64,000 bases of DNA from Thermococcaceae archaeon (GTDB lineage Archaea > Methanobacteriota_B > Thermococci > Thermococcales > Thermococcaceae): the NCBI GenBank assembly GCA_030156945.1, contig JASGLT010000007.1, positions 1 to 64,000 on the forward strand, read 5' to 3'. A program made the position numbers and the translations under genes. This document shows, piece after piece, positions 1 through 11,128 of this stretch; positions within the stretch are counted from its first letter, which is position 1; each line of letters starts with the position of its first letter. The notes under the pieces are model-generated. The model was not told the origin of the DNA. It ran no database searches and worked only from the letters and a program-made list of their open reading frames with translations.

Positions 1-1911
<1,911 letters not shown>

Positions 1912-1992
1912 GAGTACCACTCCGACCCCACTTAAAAAAGCTTTTCTGCAACTACAATCTGTCAACGCTGAGGCCATTTTAAAAATGAAAGA

Positions 1993-3273
1993 TCAAAGGA
2001 CGCCCTTCTTCCCCTTTCCCCAGCTTATCTTTGCCGTCAGAACCTTTTCACTTGAGAATATCCTTGCAGTGAGGTAAAGGGTGGCACCCCCTACCAAAGC
2101 GAGGTAGGCTATGCTGAGCAGCATCATCTGATACTCCCCAGTAACCGCATACCTGTAGGCTGCTATCGGGTGCGTGAAAGGAATCGCCAGCAGGCCGTAC
2201 CGGGCAAAGGCCGGAAGCTGGGAGAGGTCGACGAACATCAGCAGGAAGGCCGGGAATGCCAGCGGAAGGATTACAGAGCTTACCACGGTGTTAGCGCTCT
2301 GGACGTCCTCAGCATAGACCGCCAGTAGCATTGCAAGTGCCAGGGCAAACACTATTGTCAGGAACACTATCACGGCAAACAGGAGCATTCCCTCCGGGGT
2401 TATGCCTAGCCCCAAATCCTCCAGGCTTATACCTGCATCCGCCTGAAAGTTCCCCAGGTAGTTCCTGAGACCGATCATGTAAGCAAGGGCCGCCACGAGT
2501 CCCATAACGGCCGTGCCCGCTATCTTTGAAGCAACTATGGTCCTCCTCTTAACGGGGAGCGTCAGGAGGGTTTCCAGGGTCTTGTTCTCCTTTTCAGCCG
2601 CCACTGCACCTGCTGACATCTGAGCCGTTATTGTGACCATGAGGAAAACTATGAGCGGAAGGCTCAGCGACTGGGAGGCGAGGACCGAGGATACTATGGA
2701 CGGGGGAACGTCGACTATCCTTCCACGGATTACCGATTTGCTGACCGCCCCCACTGACTCGAGCACGGCCTCGGGGTTGTCAAAGCCGGCCCTTTTCACC
2801 TTTATCTTAGCAAGCTCTTCAGAAAGGACGTCAACTACGGCCCTTATCCTGGTTTCACTTACGCTCTCCCTCATTCCCGTCCCAATGGTGTTGAAGATTC
2901 CGTAGATCTCGATCTCCGCCCTGAGGTTGTTCTCTATTGCATAGGTGAAGTTGGAGGGGATTATAACGAGTACGTTCTGCTCCTCTCTGGACGCCTTCTC
3001 AAGTGCATCCTGAAGCGATTCGGCACCTATCACGGTCACGGTGACGTTCGGAGTAACGTTAAGGGCCTTTATCAGAAGCTCGCCGTACCTCCCCTCGTCA
3101 AAGTTGACTATGGCAACGTGGGTCTCCTCCTGAGCCTGTTCGAATCCAACCTGGATCATCTTGCCCATCGCAGGGTAGAGGATGAGCGGGACTATGATTA
3201 GGCCGAAGAGCAGCTTCTTGTCCCTAACCAGGTTCATTATCTCCTTCCTCGCCAACACCCAGAAGTCGCTCAT
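1993..3273 (-). CDS. ABC-2 type exporter permease (NatB-like)
   Basis: A 426-residue integral membrane subunit of an ABC-2 type exporter, similar in layout to the NatB Na+ efflux permease. A first membrane helix (about residues 20-40) is followed by a large extracytoplasmic domain (about 45-205) with the fold seen in NatB/YhaP-type permeases. A block of about five to six helices fills 205-410. The short motif EKENKTLETLLTLPV after the second helix is the usual ABC-2 coupling segment. The upstream ATPase gene overlaps by 4 bases, so the two subunits are made together. The substrate cannot be read from the sequence; Na+, lipids, antibiotics or peptides are all known for the family. Confidence 0.85.
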   Translation of the reverse strand: MSDFWVLARKEIMNLVRDKKLLFGLIIVPLILYPAMGKMIQVGFEQAQEETHVAIVNFDEGRYGELLIKALNVTPNVTVTVIGAESLQDALEKASREEQNVLVIIPSNFTYAIENNLRAEIEIYGIFNTIGTGMRESVSETRIRAVVDVLSEELAKIKVKRAGFDNPEAVLESVGAVSKSVIRGRIVDVPPSIVSSVLASQSLSLPLIVFLMVTITAQMSAGAVAAEKENKTLETLLTLPVKRRTIVASKIAGTAVMGLVAALAYMIGLRNYLGNFQADAGISLEDLGLGITPEGMLLFAVIVFLTIVFALALAMLLAVYAEDVQSANTVVSSVILPLAFPAFLLMFVDLSQLPAFARYGLLAIPFTHPIAAYRYAVTGEYQMMLLSIAYLALVGGATLYLTARIFSSEKVLTAKISWGKGKKGVL

Positions 3274-4028
3274 GAGCCCTCACCCCCCACGGGCTCTGGA
3301 ATTTCAACCCCAATAACCCTCATGAAGACCTCCTCAAGGTTCTCGGCGCCGTATCTGTCCTTGAGCTCCCCCGGCGCCCCTGACTCAACTATCCTGCCCT
3401 CGTTTATGAGCGCCACCCTGTCGCAGAGGAACTCGACCTCAAGCATGTTGTGGCTTGAAACGAGAAACGTAACTCCCTCCTCCCTTGCAAACCGCTTTAT
3501 CGTCTTCCTGATTGTGTAGGCGTTGATAATGTCGAGACCGCTCGCAGGTTCATCGAGGATAGCGAGCTTAGGCCTCACCATAAGGGCCCTCGCAAGCAGT
3601 AGCTTCCTCGTCATTCCCTTTGAGTACGTCGAGACCTTGTCTTTGAGCCTCTCCCCGAGATCGGCTATCCTGATACCGAGCTCCACCATCTCCTCTGACC
3701 TCTCCTCGTCCTTGGCGTAGAGCCTCGCCATAAAGCGAAGGTACTCAAGCCCCGTGAGGTTTTTGTAGGCCCCAGCCTCCTCTGGCAGGTAGCTGATTAT
3801 CCTCCTCACTTCCCCGGCATCCTTGACAACGTCGTGGCCAAAGACCTCGGCCCTTCCGGCCGTAGGCTGGAGGAGCGTTGTGAGTATCTTCAGAGTAGTG
3901 CTCTTGCCAGCGCCGTTGGGGCCAATGAGCCCGAAGATTTCTCCTTCTTTAATCTCGAAGCTTATCCCCTTCAGGGCCTTGACCTTTCCGTAGTCCTTCT
4001 CAAGGTTTTCTACGAGAACTGCCTTCAT
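3270..4028 (-). CDS. ABC exporter ATP-binding subunit
   Basis: A 252-residue ATPase of the ABC-2/NatA type that powers the permease encoded just downstream. Walker A is GPNGAGKST (residues 36-44) and Walker B LAILDE (155-160). The signature helix reads YSKGM (135-139), a common variant of LSGGQ in this subfamily. The frame extends 43 codons upstream, but that part is the out-of-frame reading of the preceding gene. The ATG at 4028 overlaps that gene's stop as ATGA and starts the conserved MKAVLVENLEKDYG. It sits in one run with the permease, two or three small membrane proteins and an XRE regulator, so the whole 5344-1993 stretch looks like one operon read from the promoter near 5395. Confidence 0.92.
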   Translation of the reverse strand: MKAVLVENLEKDYGKVKALKGISFEIKEGEIFGLIGPNGAGKSTTLKILTTLLQPTAGRAEVFGHDVVKDAGEVRRIISYLPEEAGAYKNLTGLEYLRFMARLYAKDEERSEEMVELGIRIADLGERLKDKVSTYSKGMTRKLLLARALMVRPKLAILDEPASGLDIINAYTIRKTIKRFAREEGVTFLVSSHNMLEVEFLCDRVALINEGRIVESGAPGELKDRYGAENLEEVFMRVIGVEIPEPVGGEGS

Positions 4029-4384
4029 CGGGATCCCCCCAGCTTGTAGATGATTATCCCCAGGGTCGCAAGTGCCGCCCCGAAAATAACCATCTCCTTT
4101 AGCCCGGCATAACCTCCAACAAAAGCTATTCCGAGTCCGCTCGCCACCCCAATCCACCCATTAAGCTGGCGGGCGTTTTTGAACGGGTGGCCGAGGGCGA
4201 CCAAGAGGGCGCCGAGAATTACCAGTCCGATTTCGAGTACGAAGAAGAACGGGTTAATAGCTTCGCAGACTTCCCCACCCGGAAGCACCGTACATGCTGC
4301 CCTATCTACAGGGGGCCTCAAAATTGCAAGTATTAACCCAAGGGCATAGAGCACTCCGCCCGCAACCTTTTCACCTACCCTCAT
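4025..4384 (-). CDS. Small membrane protein of the ABC exporter operon
   Basis: A 119-residue hydrophobic protein with about four predicted membrane helices (near residues 8-24, 45-65, 74-92 and 97-112). I do not recognise a family. Two cysteines lie in the loop after the first helix (in ACTVLPGGEVC) and could form a disulfide outside the membrane. The start at 4384 is preferred over an upstream codon at 4417 because a good GAGGTGAT-like site (GAGGGTGAT) ends 5 bases before it. It overlaps the end of the XRE regulator by 14 bases and the start of the ABC ATPase by 4, so it is co-translated with both. A role as an accessory or immunity-type subunit of the exporter is inference. Confidence 0.75.
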   Translation of the reverse strand: MRVGEKVAGGVLYALGLILAILRPPVDRAACTVLPGGEVCEAINPFFFVLEIGLVILGALLVALGHPFKNARQLNGWIGVASGLGIAFVGGYAGLKEMVIFGAALATLGIIIYKLGGSR

Positions 4385-4583
4385 TTTTATCACCCTCGTA
4401 GATGAAAATGTCTTCAATATTAACGTTAAAAAACTTAGCGATTTTGAACGCGAGCCTAAGGGAGGGGTCGTACCTGCCCTTTTCTATGGCTATTATCGTC
4501 TGCCTCGTGACTCCGAGGGCCTTTGCGAGCTCCTCCTGAGTAAGACCCCTCTCCTCCCTCAGCTCGCGGAGTCGGTTCTTCAT
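4371..4583 (-). CDS. XRE-family helix-turn-helix regulator (YgzD-like)
   Basis: A 70-residue DNA-binding protein made of little more than one XRE/Cro-type domain. The helix-turn-helix spans about residues 13-34, with the typical sequence LTQEELAKALGVTRQTIIAI followed by E-KGRYDPSL, the classic small XRE pattern. Such proteins bind as dimers to short inverted repeats. Its location inside the exporter operon, next to two DUF2178 membrane proteins, is a familiar arrangement in Thermococcales. The likely target is the four-half-site GTAAAG operator in front of the operon (5355-5392), giving autoregulation. That link rests on position and symmetry only. Confidence 0.92.
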   Translation of the reverse strand: MKNRLRELREERGLTQEELAKALGVTRQTIIAIEKGRYDPSLRLAFKIAKFFNVNIEDIFIYEGDKNEGR

Positions 4584-4960
4584 TACATCACCCTCTCAAG
4601 ATAGGCCTTTGAAATGACGAGTACGGCAATCATTGCCCCACACGGCATCAGGAGGTATTTAGTCATCAACACAGCCGTCTCATAATCCTCCGAGATCAAC
4701 CAGATGAGCTCTGACATGAGCGCCACTAAGAGTGCAAGAGAGCCGTAGTAAATGCTCTTCAGACGTATCAGTTCGGTTCTCTCGTCGATAATCTTCTCAG
4801 GGCCTCGGTTGTAGAATTTTTCAAGAAGGTAAACGGAGGCGACCATGATTATGAACGTTGCTGAAGCAGCGAACGGTTTCTTAGCTGTTAGGGCGAGGTG
4901 GTTAGTGGCTAAAATTCCCACGAAGAGGACGATGAAGAGGAGCCATCTGTAGGGAATCAT
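4583..4960 (-). CDS. DUF2178 family membrane protein
   Basis: A 125-residue protein with four predicted membrane helices in two pairs: residues about 5-24 and 32-48, then 71-92 and 101-119. Between the pairs is the cytoplasmic motif E-KIIDERTELIRLKS, typical of DUF2178 proteins, which carry a conserved DER. Such proteins are commonly found beside small XRE regulators and may hold or sense the regulator at the membrane, but no function is established. The stop overlaps the start of the XRE gene by one base. The next gene upstream is a paralogue, so the pair arose by tandem duplication. Confidence 0.8.
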   Translation of the reverse strand: MIPYRWLLFIVLFVGILATNHLALTAKKPFAASATFIIMVASVYLLEKFYNRGPEKIIDERTELIRLKSIYYGSLALLVALMSELIWLISEDYETAVLMTKYLLMPCGAMIAVLVISKAYLERVM

Positions 4961-5344
4961 CTACATCACCTCCTCGTAGTGCGCCCTCGCGAAGAGCGAG
5001 AGGAGGGCGTAGACGAACATGAACAGTCCGCTGACGATTGATGCGCTCTTCCAGAAGGGGTCGCGCTGGGAGATTATACCCGTAGAGACGAAGGTGAGTG
5101 CTATGGTGAAGCCCAGAACGCGCACGGTCAGGGCGTAGCTCTTCTCCCCAATGCGCTCCATCCGCTCATCAACGATTACCTCTCCAATCCTTTCAAGGTA
5201 GCGCTCGTAGGCAGAGGCGATTATTGCTCCCAGGAAGAGGCTTACGACGCCGAGAATCACGCTCCCTCTGCTGGATGCCACAACAAAGAGCCCGAGGACG
5301 ATGACGAATATTGTCCCCCACCCGAGCCAGTACTTTGCCTTCAT
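4961..5344 (-). CDS. DUF2178 family membrane protein, first gene of the exporter operon
   Basis: A 127-residue membrane protein with the same two-pair helix layout as its neighbour and the motif GEVIVDERMERIGEKS (about residues 54-69), again with the DER of DUF2178. It is the first gene of the operon. Its ATG at 5344 lies directly downstream of a strong promoter with a TATA element read on the minus strand (CCTTATAAGG, 5392-5401) and of the double palindrome at 5355-5392, which covers the expected transcript start. Expression of the whole operon should therefore be blocked when that site is filled. Confidence 0.8.
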   Translation of the reverse strand: MKAKYWLGWGTIFVIVLGLFVVASSRGSVILGVVSLFLGAIIASAYERYLERIGEVIVDERMERIGEKSYALTVRVLGFTIALTFVSTGIISQRDPFWKSASIVSGLFMFVYALLSLFARAHYEEVM

Positions 5345-5354
5345 TCACACCACC

Positions 5355-5392
5355 GATGTAAAGTTTCCTTTACGTAAAGCTTCCTTTACATC
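5355..5392. promoter_or_regulatory. 38-base operator with four GTAAAG half-sites at the exporter promoter
   Basis: The segment holds two exactly adjacent 16-base palindromes, GTAAAGTTTCCTTTAC (5358-5373) and GTAAAGCTTCCTTTAC (5374-5389), and the whole 38 bases is itself a near-perfect dyad beginning GATGTAAAG and ending CTTTACATC. It lies between the minus-strand TATA box (about 5394-5400) and the first start codon (5344), over the expected transcript start. It suits cooperative binding of two dimers, most simply the XRE protein of the operon. Confidence 0.75.
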
Positions 5393-5413
5393 CTTATAAG
5401 GTTTTCCCCAAAG

Positions 5414-5421
5414 TTTTTAAA
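5414..5421 (+). promoter_or_regulatory. TATA box of tRNA-Leu
   Basis: TTTTTAAA centred 28 bases before the tRNA start, the expected archaeal spacing. It faces away from the exporter promoter, about 20 bases distant. Confidence 0.6.
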
Positions 5422-5445
5422 TCCGAAGGAAAAATTCAGGAGCGC

Positions 5446-5533
5446 GCGGGGGTAGCCGAGCCTGGCCAAAGGCGCGGGATTTAGGGTCCCGTCCCGTAGG
5501 GGTTCCGGGGTTCAAATCCCCGCCCCCGCACCA
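5446..5533 (+). tRNA. tRNA-Leu (anticodon TAG)
   Basis: A complete class II tRNA. The acceptor stem GCGGGGG (5446-5452) pairs with CCCCCGC (5523-5529), followed by A and an encoded CCA (5531-5533). The anticodon stem CGGGA/TCCCG (5475-5479, 5487-5491) closes the loop TTTAGGG, placing TAG at 5482-5484, which reads leucine CUA/CUG codons. A long variable arm follows and the T arm is CGGGG-TTCAAAT-CCCCG. No intron is present. Confidence 0.96.
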
Positions 5534-5608
5534 CACCAGATTTCACGCTTCTCATCCCCTGGGTAAGGTTTATAAGACCAGTCCATTATCCCGGATGAGG
5601 CGAGACCG

Positions 5609-5896
5609 GTGGAGCGAGAGATAACGGAGGAGAAGCTCCAGAAGTACTTCAGGATAACTGAAGAGGCCCTTAAGGCCCTTGAGGTTGCCGTTCACGAGAG
5701 AAGCCTTTTAATGGCTGTTGCCAGAGACTTTTTGGAGATGGCAAGGAGCTATTTTGAGGATGCAAAATACTACTACGAGAAAGGTGACTACGTTACCGCT
5801 TTCGCGGCCCTAAACTACGCCCACGGCTTTATAGATGCGGGCGTGAGGTTGGGAGTGTTCAAAGGTGAAGACGACAGGCTTTTTGCCTTCGGGTGA
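5609..5896 (+). CDS. DUF357 family protein
   Basis: A 95-residue, all-helical protein of the archaeal DUF357 family. It is acidic and rich in Tyr and Ala, with a central helix pair around [21 protein letters not shown] (about residues 45-65) resembling a single TPR hairpin; the C-terminal helix carries [16 protein letters not shown]. Function is unknown. The start is a GTG at 5609; a nearby ATG at 5595 is out of frame. The stop lies in TGATGA right before the next gene (UPF0212), so the two are transcribed together, a common archaeal pairing. Confidence 0.8.
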   Translation: MEREITEEKLQKYFRITEEALKALEVAVHERSLLMAVARDFLEMARSYFEDAKYYYEKGDYVTAFAALNYAHGFIDAGVRLGVFKGEDDRLFAFG

Positions 5897-5901
5897 TGAA
5901 A

Positions 5902-6297
5902 ATGGGGGACTACGTGGTCGTTCTCGAGGCTCCTATAATCGTGAGGGACGTTGAGACGAGCGAGGATGCAATAAACGTTGCCGTAAGCAAGGTGGCCAAA
6001 GCGCTGAACAAGGAGAAACTCGACTTCGTGAGGGTCGAGATAGGCTACTCCCAGTGCCCCGTGTGTGGTGCGCCCTTCGAGAGCGCCTTCGTGATAGGCA
6101 CCATAGGACTCGTTGGGATGTACCTCACGATAAAGGTCTACAACGCCCAGACTATTGAGCACGCGGAGAGGATAGCCAAAGCCGTTGTCGGAAAGGCGCT
6201 TAAGAAGGTGCCTTTGAAGGTCTACGAGATAAGGGAACTGAGAGAGGGAGAAGAGGAGGGCGGCATAGAACTTAACAACGGCGGTGAAGTGCTCTAG
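5902..6297 (+). CDS. UPF0212 (DUF555) protein
   Basis: A 131-residue archaeal protein of the UPF0212 family with no known activity. It begins MGDYVVVLEAPIIVRDVE and holds a rubredoxin-like SQCPVCG knuckle (Cys at about residues 50 and 53), which could bind a metal if the protein dimerises. The C-terminal half is predicted alpha/beta. The frame is open from a GTG at 5893, but the ATG at 5902 is preferred: GGTGAT ends 4 bases before it and homologues begin with MGDYVV as far as I recall. It overlaps no gene but follows DUF357 by 5 bases. Confidence 0.8.
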   Translation: MGDYVVVLEAPIIVRDVETSEDAINVAVSKVAKALNKEKLDFVRVEIGYSQCPVCGAPFESAFVIGTIGLVGMYLTIKVYNAQTIEHAERIAKAVVGKALKKVPLKVYEIRELREGEEEGGIELNNGGEVL

Positions 6298-6449
6298 CCG
6301 TTCTACCCTTCGGCTTTTAACCGACCTCCCCACCGTTCCGAGAAAATCAAAACCAGAAAGCTATGGTTTGCTAAGCCTCATGATCGCCTATCCTATTAAT
6401 TTTCCCGCAATTCCAGCCCACTCGCCGGAGTTTTTCAATCAGGGGAAGC

Positions 6450-7040
6450 TCAAAATGCATCATCTCGGAAATACCCCATACTCCCAGCTTCTCTTTTGAA
6501 TTCGCCGACGAGAATCGGCGCATATTCGAAGGTCAGACCCCAAAGTGAGAGGAATCTTCTGAAGTTGTGAAACTCTTTAACGGGCACGAGAACAACGCCC
6601 GGAGCAAGCTCTACCGAGTCCGTCTGCCCCAGCACTCCCGGGCTTTTCCCCCTTCCCCGATATGCGTAGAGGAAGCGCATCTTCACACTCTGTGGAAAGT
6701 GAGAGTATGAGAACCTGAAGAGAAAGTAGCCACCGGCGTTAAGTTCCTCGTGGAGGAATTTGTCTCTTAAAAGGGAATAACCTTCAACGAGGAGAGCAAA
6801 GCCCACGAGGTTGTTCTCATCAAAAATCTCCTCGAGAAGAAACCCCTTCACATCGAGTCTCTCTGGAGGGAACTCTTCCTCAAGGAGAGTCTTAAACCTA
6901 AAAGCAACGTCAAAGGGGTTTCCTTCTTTGACTATGACCGATATATCGAGGTCTTTGGGCTTTTCTTTGCCCTTGAGGAAGGAACCGTAGAGCAGGATAT
7001 CCCAGACTTCGTGGTTTTTGAATGAGAACTCTTTGGCCAT
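6450..7040 (-). CDS. MNT-type nucleotidyltransferase (antitoxin of HEPN-MNT pair)
   Basis: A 196-residue protein of the minimal nucleotidyltransferase family. The signature GS-x9-DLD is clear (GSF at about residues 19-21, DLD at 30-32), with a third acidic residue in RLDVKG near 65. In characterised HEPN-MNT pairs the MNT enzyme AMPylates its HEPN partner and so silences it. It is longer than minimal MNT proteins because of a C-terminal extension of about 90 residues that is well formed but unrecognised. The frame is open from 7127, yet the ATG at 7040 starts one base after the HEPN stop with a GGCTGAT site before it. It is the distal gene of the HEPN operon. Confidence 0.82.
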   Translation of the reverse strand: MAKEFSFKNHEVWDILLYGSFLKGKEKPKDLDISVIVKEGNPFDVAFRFKTLLEEEFPPERLDVKGFLLEEIFDENNLVGFALLVEGYSLLRDKFLHEELNAGGYFLFRFSYSHFPQSVKMRFLYAYRGRGKSPGVLGQTDSVELAPGVVLVPVKEFHNFRRFLSLWGLTFEYAPILVGEFKREAGSMGYFRDDAF

Positions 7041-7041
7041 A

Positions 7042-7374
7042 TCAGCCAATCTTTTCCTTAAGTCTGATGACATCATTTCTAATCGCCACCAAGATGCGGT
7101 CGTCAATCCTCTTCGTGTAGGTATCACGGTAGTAGGGAAAGTAGTAGCTCAGCATTCCGTATAGATCGGGGAAACGGGGTTTTAAAAGCCTGAAGCGCTC
7201 GCTGTGATTGTCGGGAAGGACCTTTAAGTCGCGCCAGAGAATGTAATCGCATATCGCCACTAGGGCCTTGAAGTACATCATAAAGGCAGCGTTGTTAAAG
7301 CCCTGCTTAAAAAGAACCTCCGCGCTCTGGGAGTATTCCTCTATGTTGGCCTTCAGGTCCTCGAGCCTCCCCAT
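7042..7374 (-). CDS. HEPN domain protein (putative RNase toxin)
   Basis: A 110-residue four-helix protein of the HEPN superfamily. The family's RNase motif is R-x(4-6)-H at the last helix. Here the equivalent segment reads RNDVIRLKEK (about residues 99-108), with Arg where the His is expected, so catalysis may be lost or altered. A His is present elsewhere (DNHSERFR, about residue 56). The gene comes first and the MNT gene follows one base later, the standard order of HEPN-MNT toxin-antitoxin operons. The promoter lies between two palindromes (7383-7396 and 7422-7435), with a minus-strand TATA box at about 7406-7415. Confidence 0.82.
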   Translation of the reverse strand: MGRLEDLKANIEEYSQSAEVLFKQGFNNAAFMMYFKALVAICDYILWRDLKVLPDNHSERFRLLKPRFPDLYGMLSYYFPYYRDTYTKRIDDRILVAIRNDVIRLKEKIG

Positions 7375-7382
7375 GCTATCAC

Positions 7383-7474
7383 GTTTATAGGTAAACGTGA
7401 GTAGGGTATAAAAGGTTTTTTGTTTATTTGTAAACGGAAAAGGGTTGAAAACTTAATTTTGTTTATGAATAAAC
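7383..7474. promoter_or_regulatory. Three palindromic operators at exact 39-base spacing before HEPN-MNT
   Basis: Three copies of GTTTAT-N3-TAAAC occur: GTTTATAGGTAAAC (7383-7396), GTTTATTTGTAAAC (7422-7435) and GTTTATGAATAAAC (7461-7474). Start-to-start distance is 39 bases both times. The first covers the expected transcript start of the HEPN gene and the second lies just upstream of its promoter element, so they flank the TATA box; the third abuts the stop of the next gene. Confidence 0.75.
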
Positions 7475-7481
7475 AAAACGA

Positions 7482-7898
7482 CTAAAGCAGGTGTGAGATA
7501 ATTGTTCCCAGTATTGCCCCCACTATGATCGCAAGAACTGAAGCAAATACAGATGCGAGTGCTTTATAAGCTTCTACTGCGTTTTTAAGAGCATTGCACT
7601 TCACAGCAGTTTCTTGCAAGTTGTATTTGTCTGATGCTAGCTGTAGAGCAGTTTCCAATCTTAACTCAAGAAAATCAAGTTCCTCCATCTTCTTGAATGC
7701 AACATTTTCCATAAATTTGGGAACTGCTCTGATTTCCATTTCGGCCTTCATTTTAAGTTCGCTGTATTTGCTTTTGATAAACTGAACACTTGAAGAGCTT
7801 AGTCCGATTTCTGACTCCATAGCAAGTTTTTCGATATAATCCACGAACCGTTCAATTTCTTCTAGCTCTACTGAGCTTTCCGCCGGTTCCTCGCCCAC
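7482..7898 (-). CDS. Coiled-coil protein with C-terminal membrane anchor
   Basis: A 138-residue protein I do not recognise. Residues about 8-110 are strongly helical and charged, with heptad-like spacing (ELEEIERFVDYIEKL; KMEELDFLELRLETALQL), and a single hydrophobic helix at about 113-135 (FASVLAIIVGAILGTIISHL) ends the chain, so it is a tail-anchored or single-pass protein facing the cytoplasm. Its base composition is more AT-rich than the neighbours, and with the HEPN-MNT pair it forms an island between UPF0212 and pyrG. The start is a GTG at 7898; a minus-strand TATA box (about 7931-7940, ACTTATAAAC) supports separate transcription. A role with the HEPN-MNT pair is possible but unproven. 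Confidence 0.6.
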   Translation of the reverse strand: MGEEPAESSVELEEIERFVDYIEKLAMESEIGLSSSSVQFIKSKYSELKMKAEMEIRAVPKFMENVAFKKMEELDFLELRLETALQLASDKYNLQETAVKCNALKNAVEAYKALASVFASVLAIIVGAILGTIISHLL

Positions 7899-7977
7899 TC
7901 TTTAATCCTTCTTACTCTTTGATCTACGTAAGTTTATAAGTTTTTTCTCAACTTTATACCTGTACTCCTGACGATAG

Positions 7978-10547
<2,570 letters not shown>

Positions 10548-10613
10548 AGCACCACCCTGAAGAGTAAAGAGGGAAACCTTTTAAATCTTTTTGAGACCTC
10601 TCTTCCAGAAAAA

Positions 10614-10621
10614 CTTATAAA
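10614..10621 (+). promoter_or_regulatory. TATA box of rps8e
   Basis: CTTATAAA preceded by purine-rich bases; predicted start near 10645 leaves a leader of about 30 bases carrying GAGGTGAG. Confidence 0.55.
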
Positions 10622-10674
10622 CGCTCCTCGCAAAGTGCCGAAGGGTTGAGTATTAAGCTCATGAGGTGAGATAA

Positions 10675-11067
10675 ATGGCCATATGGCAGGGAAGATCACT
10701 CAAGAAGCCTTCGGGTGGAAGGATCATCCTCGCAAGGAAAAAGAGGAAGAGGGAGCTTGGAAGGGAGCCCGCTCTAACGAGGGTTGGCGAAAACGCTGAG
10801 AAGAAGAAGATCATCAGAACCTACGGCGGCAACAGGAAGGTAAGGCTCGTTGAAGCCCTCTATGCCAACGTCTTCGAGAACGGAAAGGGCAAGAAGGTCA
10901 GAATCCTCAGGGTACTTGAGAACCCGGCCAACAGGCAGTACGTGAGGAGAGACGTAATAACCAAGGGCGCCATAATTGAGACGGAAGCCGGAAAGGCTCT
11001 CGTTACGAGCAGGCCAGGGCAGGATGGCGTTGTTAATGCCGTTCTGATTAAGGAAGAAAGCTCCTGA
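10675..11067 (+). CDS. rps8e: 30S ribosomal protein S8e
   Basis: A 130-residue ribosomal protein of the small subunit found in archaea and eukaryotes. The N-terminus [16 protein letters not shown] and the very basic stretch [10 protein letters not shown] are diagnostic, followed by the beta-barrel core (YGGNRKVRL to the end). The ATG at 10675 follows GAGGTGAGATAA. It is transcribed alone, between a divergent membrane protein gene and the convergent NOG1 gene. Confidence 0.97.
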   Translation: MAIWQGRSLKKPSGGRIILARKKRKRELGREPALTRVGENAEKKKIIRTYGGNRKVRLVEALYANVFENGKGKKVRILRVLENPANRQYVRRDVITKGAIIETEAGKALVTSRPGQDGVVNAVLIKEESS

Positions 11068-11128
11068 GTTCTTTTATTTGATTCTCCAACCTCTTCTGTT
11101 TTTTGCGGGAGTTAGAAGGTATAAAAAG

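Noticed and set aside
7383-7474. The three 39-base-spaced palindromes as a tiny CRISPR array.
   Set aside because: The repeats are only 14 bases with an imperfect centre, the 25-base spacers are too short and AT-rich, and no cas gene or leader is near.
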